NCBI RefSeq assembly: GCF_937875145.1
Contig: NZ_CALNCS010000054.1
Span: 1-58,785 of the forward strand
DNA from: Alkalibaculum bacchi
Lineage (GTDB): Bacteria > Bacillota > Clostridia > Eubacteriales > Alkalibacteraceae
Length of the DNA: 58,785 nt
Direction: 5' to 3'
Every line of letters begins with the position of its first letter. Within the stretch, counting starts at the first letter, position 1. The notes beneath the pieces are model-generated. The model saw only the letters and a program-made list of their open reading frames with translations. It was not told the origin of the DNA and searched no databases. The position numbers and the translations under genes were made by a program. Below are positions 52,103 to 58,785 of the stretch, piece after piece.

Positions 52103-52589
52103 CCAGTTAAGCGAAAAAAATGTTGCCCTGATTGTTAAGGGCGGCAAGTTGACCGCTAAACTGCTTGCCAAAGCTATAAAAGCCTTTCTTGACGAAAGCA
52201 AAAAGGTGAAGAAAAACCTTGCTGACCCGAATAGGACGGCTGGCAAAGGCAAGCAGACTGTAAAACAGCTTACAAAGCAAGGTGTAGGCGTTTCCAATAT
52301 CGAAATCAGTGATAAAAATATCAAAGCCTTTGAATCGGTTGCCCGAAAATATGGCGTTGATTTTGCCCTGACAAAAGATAATACCGAAAAGCCACCTAAA
52401 TGGCTTGTGTTTTTCAAGGGGCGTGATGCAGACGCTATCACTGCCGCATTCAAGGAGTTTTCGGCACAGCAACTAAAACGCACCACGCAAAAACCCTCTG
52501 TCATTCAAGGCTTGCGTAACCTCATGGAAAAGGTTGCAAATCAAGTTTTGGATAAAACCAAAAACAAAGACAAGGGGCGTGAGCATTGA
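52089..52589 (+). CDS. pcfB: PcfB-family conjugation accessory protein (DUF3801)
   Basis: A 166-residue cytosolic protein of the PcfB type that assists the coupling protein. From ATA 52089 it begins (M)STNDQLSEKNVALIVKGG and continues with KLTAKLLAKAIKAFL, a conserved PcfB-like block. The sequence has no hydrophobic segment. It overlaps the antirepressor gene by 14 bp and VirD4 by 4 bp (TTGA). Start assignment on an AUA codon is an inference from ribosome site spacing and from the N-terminal conservation; TTG 52149 would remove about 20 residues. Confidence 0.75.
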   Translation: MSTNDQLSEKNVALIVKGGKLTAKLLAKAIKAFLDESKKVKKNLADPNRTAGKGKQTVKQLTKQGVGVSNIEISDKNIKAFESVARKYGVDFALTKDNTEKPPKWLVFFKGRDADAITAAFKEFSAQQLKRTTQKPSVIQGLRNLMEKVANQVLDKTKNKDKGREH

Positions 52590-54427
52590 AAATAGACGCA
52601 AAGAAAATCATTATCAAAGCTCTGCCCTTTGTTATCATGGGGATTTTCGCAACCAAACTCGGGCAGGCGTACCGATTATCAGAAGGTATCGCCTTTGCAG
52701 ATAAAATAATGAACATCGGTGGCGGCTTCGCTTTAGCGTTTCAAAACTCCATGCCCAGCTTCCACCCTTTTGATTTGCTGATCGGTGCTGCCTGTGGCGG
52801 TATCTTCAAAGCCGTTGTCTATTTCAAGGGCAAAAACGCTAAGAAGTTCCGCAAAGATATTGAGTATGGCTCTGCCCGATGGGGCAAGCCCGAGGACATC
52901 AAGCCGTATATCGACCCGAAGCCCGAAAACAACATCATTCTTACCCAAACGGAAAGCCTTACCATGAACAGCCGACCGAACCCTGTAAAATATGCCAGAA
53001 ACAAAAATGTTTTGGTTATCGGCGGTTCGGGCAGTGGTAAAACAAGATTTTTCGTTAAGCCGAATATTATGCAGTGCCAGTCTACAGATTATCCGGTTTC
53101 GCTGGTAATTACTGACCCAAAAGGAACGATTTTAGAAGAAGTTGGCAAGCTGCTTGTGAAGAACGGCTACAAGATAAAAGTGCTGAATACCATCAATTTT
53201 AAGCGGTCAATGAAATACAACCCTTTCGCCTACATTCGCTCTGAAAAGGATATTTTGAAGTTTGTTACTGCTTTGATAGCCAATACACAAGGCGATGGAA
53301 AAGGCGGCGATGATTTTTGGGTAAAGGCAGAAACCCTGCTTTATCAGGCGCTTATCGGCTATATCTACTACGAAGCGCCACCCGAAGAAAAGAACATGAA
53401 CACCCTTGTTGAGATGATTAACTCAATGGAAGTTCGAGAGGACGATGAGAATTTTCGCAATGCTGTTGATTTTACCTTTGAAGCACTGGAAGAACGTGAC
53501 CCGAACCACTTTGCCGTTAGGCAATATAAAAAATACAAGCTTGCGGCAGGCAAAACTGCGAAGTCGATTTTAATTAGCTGCGGCGCAAGGCTTTCACCCT
53601 TTGATATTGCCGAGGTTCGGGAAATGATGAGCGAGGACGAACTCGAACTTGATAACCTCGGTGGTTACAAGAAGTACAACCCAAAAACCAAGGAAGATGA
53701 AATCATCAAGCAGAAAACCGCCCTGTTCGTTATCATTTCCGACACTGATGATAGTTTTAACTTCATTGTGGCGCTTGCCTACAGCCAGCTTTTCAATCTG
53801 CTATGCGACAGAGCTGATAATGATTTTGGCGGTCGGCTGCCTGTCCATGTACGTTGCCTGTTAGACGAATTTGCGAATATCGGCATGATACCGAAGTTTG
53901 AAAAACTTATTGCAACAATCCGAAGCCGTGAAATATCGGCTTGCGTTATTTTGCAGGCGCAATCGCAACTTAAAGCGATTTACAAGGACAATATGGATAC
54001 CATAATCGGCAATATGGACACAACACTTTTTCTCGGTGGTAAAGAAAAAACCACCCTTGAGGAAATATCGAAAATGCTCGGCAAGGAAACAGTGGATATG
54101 TACAACACCTCTGTTACCAAGGGCAATCAGGAAAGCCACGGTCAGAACTTCCAAAAACTCGGGCGTGAACTGATGTCGGTGGACGAAATCGGCGTAATGG
54201 ACGGTGCGAAGTGCATTTTGCAAGTCCGTGGTGAGCGTCCGTTCTTATCGAATAAGTACGATATTACCAAACACCCGAACTACCGCTATCTTGCGGATTT
54301 TAACAAGAAACATCATTTTGATATTGAAAAATATCTATCCACAAAATTAAAACTGAAACCGAATGACGAGTTTGAGGTTGTTGAAATCGACCTTTCAGAT
54401 GAACCATCGGCGCAGCCCACTGTTTAG
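52586..54427 (+). CDS. VirD4/TraG-type conjugative coupling protein
   Basis: The 613-residue T4SS coupling ATPase. An N-terminal membrane segment (ALPFVIMGIFATKLG) and a second near residue 60 precede the P-loop domain: Walker A GGSGSGKTRF, Walker B-like LLDEFANIG and the TraG/VirD4 blocks YGSARWGKPEDI and GKGGDDFWVKAE. It brings relaxosome DNA to the secretion channel. Start is TTG 52586 with AAGGGG upstream, overlapping the pcfB stop. Confidence 0.94.
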   Translation: MKIDAKKIIIKALPFVIMGIFATKLGQAYRLSEGIAFADKIMNIGGGFALAFQNSMPSFHPFDLLIGAACGGIFKAVVYFKGKNAKKFRKDIEYGSARWGKPEDIKPYIDPKPENNIILTQTESLTMNSRPNPVKYARNKNVLVIGGSGSGKTRFFVKPNIMQCQSTDYPVSLVITDPKGTILEEVGKLLVKNGYKIKVLNTINFKRSMKYNPFAYIRSEKDILKFVTALIANTQGDGKGGDDFWVKAETLLYQALIGYIYYEAPPEEKNMNTLVEMINSMEVREDDENFRNAVDFTFEALEERDPNHFAVRQYKKYKLAAGKTAKSILISCGARLSPFDIAEVREMMSEDELELDNLGGYKKYNPKTKEDEIIKQKTALFVIISDTDDSFNFIVALAYSQLFNLLCDRADNDFGGRLPVHVRCLLDEFANIGMIPKFEKLIATIRSREISACVILQAQSQLKAIYKDNMDTIIGNMDTTLFLGGKEKTTLEEISKMLGKETVDMYNTSVTKGNQESHGQNFQKLGRELMSVDEIGVMDGAKCILQVRGERPFLSNKYDITKHPNYRYLADFNKKHHFDIEKYLSTKLKLKPNDEFEVVEIDLSDEPSAQPTV

Positions 54428-54451
54428 CCCAATCAAACAGTGGGCTTTTCT
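54414..54451 (+). terminator. Intrinsic terminator after virD4
   Basis: AGCCCACTGTTT (54414-54425) and AAACAGTGGGCT (54435-54446) pair perfectly over 12 bp, and TTTTCTT follows. It overlaps the end of the coding region. Confidence 0.8.
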
Positions 54452-54452
54452 T

Positions 54453-54485
54453 ATGCCCAAAAGCAGAGCGCTTCGGGCATTTTCT
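54453..54485 (+). terminator. Second hairpin in tandem
   Basis: ATGCCC (54453-54458) and GGGCAT (54475-54480) with inner AAGC/GCTT, then TTTTCTT. It sits right behind the previous terminator. Confidence 0.7.
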
Positions 54486-54545
54486 TATGTCCAGCAAGGG
54501 CTTAATCGCCCTTTTTATATATATTGTTGCACCACAAAAATTTTA

Positions 54546-54561
54546 AGGAGGCTTAGTTATA
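54546..54561 (+). promoter_or_regulatory. Ribosome binding site and AUA start of maff2
   Basis: AGGAGG (54546-54551), spacer 7, then ATA (54559-54561). The next in-frame conventional start is TTG at 54589, ten codons later and inside the conserved N-terminus. Confidence 0.65.
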
Positions 54562-54774
54562 GCATTTTTTAATTCAGCAGTCGGAGTATTGCAAACATTG
54601 GTAATCGCACTTGGAGCAGGGCTTGGAGTATGGGGAGTAATCAATCTTCTCGAGGGCTACGGCAACGATAATCCTGGGGCAAAATCGCAAGGCATGAAGC
54701 AACTTATGGCCGGTGGCGGCGTCGCGCTAATCGGTATGTTGCTAATCCCACAATTGTCCGGTCTATTCGGTTAA
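54559..54774 (+). CDS. Maff2-family small membrane protein
   Basis: A 71-residue protein. The N-terminus (M)AFFNSAVGVLQTL, a helix, the loop LEGYGNDNPGAKSQGMKQLM and the second helix GGVALIGMLLIPQLSGLF match the Maff2 pattern of Gram-positive conjugative elements; it is pilin-like (VirB2-like) in size and layout. The gene begins with ATA, since the codons AFFNS that should follow the start are preserved directly after it. Confidence 0.85.
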   Translation: MAFFNSAVGVLQTLVIALGAGLGVWGVINLLEGYGNDNPGAKSQGMKQLMAGGGVALIGMLLIPQLSGLFG

Positions 54775-54784
54775 GAGTTAGCTA

Positions 54785-55654
54785 ATGGATTGGCTGTTTG
54801 ATGGCATAGGCGATTGGCTCAAACAGTTGTTCATAGACGCTATCATGGCAAGTTTTGCTGAAATGTTTAGCGATGTCAACGCACAAGTCGGAAACATCGC
54901 AACACAGGTAGGCACAACGCCCGAGGGCTGGAACTCGGGCGTTTTTTCCATGATAAGAACACTGTCTGAAACGGTCGTACTTCCCATTGCGGGAATGATT
55001 TTAACTTTTGTACTTTGCTATGAGCTTATTCAGCTCATCATCGAAAAAAACAACCTACAGGACTTTGATACCTTTAACATCTACAAGTGGATTTTCAAAA
55101 CATTTGTAGCCGTGTTCATTTTAACAAATACATTCAACATTGTGATGGGCGTGTTTGATATTGGTCAGCATGTTGTCAACCAAAGTGCAGGGCTTATATC
55201 AGGCGATTTAACGCTTGGAAACGGCGATATGATGGACGCAATCCGCACGAACCTTGAAGCTATGGAAATTGGCGAACTTATAGGGCTTTTCTTTGAAACA
55301 CAGATAGTAAAGCTTTGTATGGGCATTATGTCAATTTTCGTAATGGTTATTGTTTGGGGCCGCATGATTGAAATATATTTGACTGTTTCAATCGCACCGA
55401 TTCCCCTGTCAACAATGGTAAACCGTGAATGGGGGCAGATGGGTAACAATTACCTCAAATCCCTGTTTGCACTGGCGTTTCAAGGTTTTCTGATTATGGT
55501 CTGTGTGGCAATTTACGCTGTTTTGGTGGCGGGAATTTCTGCTTCCGACAATATGCACATCGCCATATGGGGCGTTGCAGGCAATACAGCTTTGCTCTGT
55601 TTCATTTTACTGAAAACAGGCGGCATTGCCAAATCAATTCTAAATGCACACTAA
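54785..55654 (+). CDS. VirB6/TrbL-like membrane protein of the T4SS
   Basis: A 289-residue protein with six or so membrane segments (for example VVLPIAGMILTFVLCYELI, LCMGIMSIFVMVIVWGR, FLIMVCVAIYAVLVAGI). The block VGTTPEGWNSGVFSMIRTLSE is typical of the CTn-type TrbL family. It forms part of the inner membrane channel. A terminator-like hairpin with a perfect 10-bp stem lies inside the coding region at 54916-54949. Confidence 0.88.
   Translation: MDWLFDGIGDWLKQLFIDAIMASFAEMFSDVNAQVGNIATQVGTTPEGWNSGVFSMIRTLSETVVLPIAGMILTFVLCYELIQLIIEKNNLQDFDTFNIYKWIFKTFVAVFILTNTFNIVMGVFDIGQHVVNQSAGLISGDLTLGNGDMMDAIRTNLEAMEIGELIGLFFETQIVKLCMGIMSIFVMVIVWGRMIEIYLTVSIAPIPLSTMVNREWGQMGNNYLKSLFALAFQGFLIMVCVAIYAVLVAGISASDNMHIAIWGVAGNTALLCFILLKTGGIAKSILNAH
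54916..54949 (+). terminator. Terminator-like hairpin inside the trbL-like gene
   Basis: AACGCCCGAG (54916-54925) and CTCGGGCGTT (54934-54943) form a perfect 10-bp stem with an 8-base loop followed by TTTTCC. It encodes the TPEGWNSG stretch of the protein. Confidence 0.7.
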
Positions 55655-55678
55655 ACGAAAATATGGAGGTTTATCTAT

Positions 55679-56149
55679 ATGAACAGACTAATTGACATAC
55701 TTAGGGAAAAACTGGAGCAGAACTTTGACGATTTCAGAGAAAAAATGATTTCTATGGACAGCGAAACCGTCTTTGCATTTGCACGGCAGATTGCGGCAAT
55801 GGAAGATGTGCTTTTCTACATGAATACCCATGATTGGGTAGATGAACACGAAGCCGCCTATCTGCTTGACTTCGCCGAACCGCTAAAGCTGATTGCCGAC
55901 GCATGGGAGGAACACTTGGACGATGGCGATAGCAGTTTCAGGGGCATTATTAAAATGGTTCTCAACAATGATGAGAACGAAGAAAACTATATCACGGTTG
56001 CGCTGGAGCGTGAACTCCGTGAAAAATATGGCGATGATGTTTCACTTAAAGACGCTGTACTGGTTGAGATTGTAGAAACTATGGAGGAATATTTTGAGCT
56101 TCGGGAACTATATGAAAGTTTGGGGGGCGAGTTCTGCGACGGGGAATAA
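55679..56149 (+). CDS. DUF3848-like protein of the conjugative element (156 aa)
   Basis: The 156 residues are acidic and helical (MNRLIDILREKLEQNFDDF, LLDFAEPLKLIADAWEEH, ELREKYGDDVSLKDAVL). The N-terminus resembles DUF3848-type proteins of similar elements, but the match is only from memory. GGAGG precedes the ATG. Its stop codon overlaps the ATA start of the methylase. Confidence 0.6.
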   Translation: MNRLIDILREKLEQNFDDFREKMISMDSETVFAFARQIAAMEDVLFYMNTHDWVDEHEAAYLLDFAEPLKLIADAWEEHLDDGDSSFRGIIKMVLNNDENEENYITVALERELREKYGDDVSLKDAVLVEIVETMEEYFELRELYESLGGEFCDGE

Positions 56150-57354
56150 AAGTAGTTTCCTTGTTTGATGGAATCGCCTGTGGCCGTGTTGCACTCGACC
56201 GTGCAGGAATTGCCGTTTCCGCATATGAAGCCTACGAGATAGACAAATTTCCAAGGTCAATCAGCCGTTACAACTATCCCGACATTCGCCATCATGGTGA
56301 TGTGCTTGGTGCAGACTTTTCACAGTTTGCAGGCTATGACCTTGTAATGGGCGGTTCGCCTTGTACGTTCTGGTCTATTGCAAAAAATGACCGTGAAGTG
56401 GATAAAAACGGCATGGGCTGGAAGCTGTTCATGTGCTTTGTGGAAGCTGTGCGGATAATCAAGCCGAAGTGCTTTCTATATGAGAATGTGGCTTCCATGC
56501 CTGCAAACATCAAGGCGTATATTTCAGAAGAACTTGGCAGCGAACCTATTTTCATCAATTCAGCACTTGTATCGGCACAGCAACGAAAAAGGCTGTACTG
56601 GACGAACATCAAAGGAGTGGAACAGCCCGAAGATAAGGGCATTTTACTGAAAGATATACTTGAAAGCGGAATGGTTGGCAGGGATAAATCTCTTTGCATT
56701 GATGCCTGCTATTACAAAGGCGGCAACCATACACGCCCACAAAGCCAGAGCGGACAACGCAGAATGGTTTATGAACCAATCGCCCTTGCTGATAAATCGC
56801 AAACGATATTATCAACTATGTATAAAGAAAACGCCCTGTCTATGCTGAAACGTGGTAAGACAGGGCTTTTCGTTGCAGAAAGTGTAGACAAAGGAGCTGC
56901 CCTCCGCACCCGTGCCGATGAAAACGGCAGTTTCAAACGGCTTGAAGTCCGAAGCGACGATAAACTCAATTCTTTAACAACTGTGCAGACCGACAGTGTT
57001 ATTTGTTCCCCTGTTCGTTTGGGTGTGCTTGGCAAAGGTGGTCAAGGTGAGCGTATTTACAGCGTTCATGGAAAAACCGTCACGCTTTCCGCAAATGGCG
57101 GTGGGCGCGGCGCAAAAACAGGGCTTTACAAAATCAACTTGCCCGATGGCGATTACATTGTTCGCAAGCTTACCCCCATTGAAGCGGAACGCTGTCAAAC
57201 CCTGTCTGATAATTACACAGCTATGGGGATTGATGATAACGGAAAAACCGTGAAAATCAGCAACACACAACGCTATAAAGGAGTGGGCAACGGCTGGACG
57301 ATAGATGTTATCGCCCATATTTTAAGTTTCGCAAAACTTGGAGGTGATTTCTAA
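56146..57354 (+). CDS. DNA cytosine-5 methyltransferase
   Basis: A 402-residue C5-methylase of the Dcm type. From ATA 56146 it reads (M)KVVSLFDGIACGRVAL, which holds motif I; motif IV with the catalytic cysteine is GGSPCTFWS; motif VI is in CFLYENVAS; motif VIII YQQR-like is AQQRKRLYWTN; and the C-terminal motifs X are KLTPIEAERCQ and YKGVGNGWTIDVI. Starting at TTG 56161 would cut the SAM-binding strand. Such enzymes on conjugative elements protect incoming DNA from host restriction. Recognition site is not predictable. Confidence 0.9.
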   Translation: MKVVSLFDGIACGRVALDRAGIAVSAYEAYEIDKFPRSISRYNYPDIRHHGDVLGADFSQFAGYDLVMGGSPCTFWSIAKNDREVDKNGMGWKLFMCFVEAVRIIKPKCFLYENVASMPANIKAYISEELGSEPIFINSALVSAQQRKRLYWTNIKGVEQPEDKGILLKDILESGMVGRDKSLCIDACYYKGGNHTRPQSQSGQRRMVYEPIALADKSQTILSTMYKENALSMLKRGKTGLFVAESVDKGAALRTRADENGSFKRLEVRSDDKLNSLTTVQTDSVICSPVRLGVLGKGGQGERIYSVHGKTVTLSANGGGRGAKTGLYKINLPDGDYIVRKLTPIEAERCQTLSDNYTAMGIDDNGKTVKISNTQRYKGVGNGWTIDVIAHILSFAKLGGDF

Positions 57355-57777
57355 ATGGCATATGTGCCAGTACCAAAAGACTTATCCAAAGTAAAAACCA
57401 AAGTGGCGCTTGGGCTTACAAAACGCCAGCTTATATGTTTTAGTGCGGCGGCCGCAATCGGTGTGCCGATATTTTTTCTCACCAAAGGTTTTATCGGCAA
57501 TTCACCGGCAGTTCTTGTGATGATACTTTTCATGCTTCCCGCTTTTTTTGTGGCGATGTATGAAAAAGACGGTCAACCCGCCGAAAAAATCATTAAAAAC
57601 ATTCTTAGGGCGCGGTTCTTCTTCCCGCAGACACGCCCCTACAAAACCGAGAACTTGTATTCTTACATTGAAAAGGAGGGTAGACTTTTTGCCAGTAAAG
57701 ACAAAAAGGCAAAACCAGCAGGAAGTACGCCTGCAAAGAAACATTCAGTCAGCAAGGGCAAACAAAAAAGACCTTAA
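57355..57777 (+). CDS. PrgI-family T4SS protein
   Basis: A 140-residue protein with the PrgI pattern: YVPVPKDLSKVKTKVALGLTK, two membrane helices (LICFSAAAAIGVPIFFL and AVLVMILFMLPAFFVAMYE), then a basic tail. PrgI proteins couple to the VirB4 ATPase, which starts 89 bp before the PrgI stop. GGAGGTGATTTCTAA ahead of the ATG gives a strong site. Confidence 0.9.
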   Translation: MAYVPVPKDLSKVKTKVALGLTKRQLICFSAAAAIGVPIFFLTKGFIGNSPAVLVMILFMLPAFFVAMYEKDGQPAEKIIKNILRARFFFPQTRPYKTENLYSYIEKEGRLFASKDKKAKPAGSTPAKKHSVSKGKQKRP

Positions 57778-58785
57778 ATCCACACCCAAAACCCCAATCA
57801 AAAAACAGAGCGGCGGTATAAAACTTTCGCTTTTTCAAAAATTGTTTGGGACAAAAACACCGCCTGAAACGGCACAACAGAGTATACCGTTTCGTGAGAT
57901 GTACCGTGACGGCATTTGCCGTGTGGACGCTAAACTCTACACCAAAACCGTCACTTTTGCAGATATAAATTATCAACTCGCCCAAAACGAAGATAAAACA
58001 CAGATTTTCGAGGGCTATTGCGACTTCCTCAATTACTTCGATTCGACCATCAGCGTTCAACTATCTTTCGTGAACCAATATGGCAACAAGACGGACTTTG
58101 AAAAGTCTATAAATATTCCTGACAGGCAAGATGATTTCAACTCTATTCGCCGTGAATATGCCGATATGCTGAAAAATCAGCTTGCTAAAGGCAATAACGG
58201 ACTTGTCAAAAAGAAATACATCACATTCGGCATTGAAGCCGCCAATCTCCGTGAAGCAAAGCCAAGGCTGGAGCGTATCGAAGCCGACATCATCGGCAAC
58301 TTTAAGGTGCTTGGTGTTGCGGCTCGTCCGCTCACAGGGCTTGAACGCCTTGAGCTTCTGCATGATGGTTTGCACCCTGACGGCAAAGAAAAGTTTTCGT
58401 TTGACTGGAAAGACATTGCGAAAACAGGGCTATCAGCTAAAGACCATATCGCCCCTACTTCCTTTGATTTTCGTGACGGCAAAACTTTTCGCATGGGTAC
58501 AACCTACGGCGCTGTTAGTTTTGTGCATATCATAGCGCCCGAACTCAACGACCGTATGCTGGCTGATTTCCTCGATATGAATAATGCCATTACGGTAAAT
58601 ATGCACATTAAGTCTATCGACCAGTCGGAAGCCATCAAGACCATCAAGCGAAAAATCACCGAACTTGATGCAATGAAAATCAATGAGCAAAAGAAAGCTG
58701 TTCGGGGCGGGTACGATATGGATGTAATTCCTACGGATATTGCCACTTATGGCGATATCCGTAGGAATTACATCCATATCGTACC
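57689..58785 (+). CDS. VirB4/TraE-like conjugation ATPase, 3' truncated by window end
   Basis: The 5' part of the T4SS ATPase. Begins at TTG 57689 after AGGAGGG, overlapping the PrgI gene. Readable to about residue 357: SGGIKLSLFQKLFG, YRDGICRVDAKLY, VAARPLTGLERLELLHDG and the block KKAVRGGYDMDVIPTDIATYG, which in relatives leads into the Walker A domain. After 58754 the sequence is the reverse complement of what precedes it, so the final codons (IRRNYIHIV) are not true VirB4. Confidence 0.85.
   Translation, partial: MPVKTKRQNQQEVRLQRNIQSARANKKDLKSTPKTPIKKQSGGIKLSLFQKLFGTKTPPETAQQSIPFREMYRDGICRVDAKLYTKTVTFADINYQLAQNEDKTQIFEGYCDFLNYFDSTISVQLSFVNQYGNKTDFEKSINIPDRQDDFNSIRREYADMLKNQLAKGNNGLVKKKYITFGIEAANLREAKPRLERIEADIIGNFKVLGVAARPLTGLERLELLHDGLHPDGKEKFSFDWKDIAKTGLSAKDHIAPTSFDFRDGKTFRMGTTYGAVSFVHIIAPELNDRMLADFLDMNNAITVNMHIKSIDQSEAIKTIKRKITELDAMKINEQKKAVRGGYDMDVIPTDIATYGDIRRNYIHIV
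58710..58785. repeat. Terminal inverted repeat (31-bp perfect arms), likely fold-back artefact
   Basis: 58710-58740 and 58755-58785 are exact reverse complements. The 14-base loop GCCA-CTTA-TGGC core continues the symmetry with one mismatch. It ends exactly at the last base. Confidence 0.9.

Overview
The window reads as a low-GC, spore-forming member of the Clostridia (Tissierellales/Alkaliphilus-like). The reasons are low GC with AGGAGG ribosome binding sites, a gerM-rph-rdgB-yfcE cluster in the order known from Bacillus, a pcrA-ligA-gatCAB block, and a tRNA operon with encoded CCA ends. Species cannot be fixed from the sequence alone.

Region 1 (about 1-34.5 kb) is chromosomal and almost entirely on the minus strand. 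It holds a six-gene tRNA operon (Gly-Arg-His-Gln-Lys-Leu in transcription order) with a strong promoter; a germination/nucleotide housekeeping operon (GerMN lipoprotein, RNase PH, XTP pyrophosphatase, YfcE phosphodiesterase); an AIR-synthase-like protein; an oppABCDF peptide importer; GatCAB amidotransferase with LigA and PcrA; an iron alcohol dehydrogenase; several lipoproteins and membrane proteins; a three-gene operon of a leucine-rich-repeat protein, a VWA protein and a MoxR-type AAA+ ATPase; arylamine N-acetyltransferase; an isochorismatase-like hydrolase; and an ABC-2 exporter.

Region 2 (about 34.9-48.8 kb) looks like an integrative mobilizable element or its derivative. It has a tyrosine integrase with a small excisionase, a divergent XRE repressor with two matching operators, a primase/VirE helicase pair, a MobC-type relaxosome protein beside a hairpin-rich candidate oriT, and a cargo of a complete type I restriction system (hsdR-hsdS-hsdM) followed by a DUF3644 protein with an RxxxxH (HEPN-like) motif and an unknown protein. 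No relaxase gene is present, so transfer would need help in trans.

Region 3 (about 48.8 kb to the end) is the left part of a Tn1549/CTn-type conjugative element with visibly higher GC: RepA_N initiator, Toprim/DUF3991 primase, Bro-N antirepressor, PcfB, VirD4/TraG coupling protein, Maff2, a VirB6/TrbL-like protein, a DUF3848-like protein, a cytosine-5 methylase, PrgI and a truncated VirB4. Three of its genes (pcfB, maff2, the methylase) appear to start at AUA codons, and intrinsic-terminator-like hairpins sit in nearly every gap and even inside the trbL-like gene. The last 76 bases form a perfect-armed inverted repeat that breaks VirB4, which looks like a fold-back sequencing or assembly artefact.

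The two mobile elements lie end to end. They give the cell a new type I restriction barrier and a conjugation module whose methylase and antirepressor could counter host defences.
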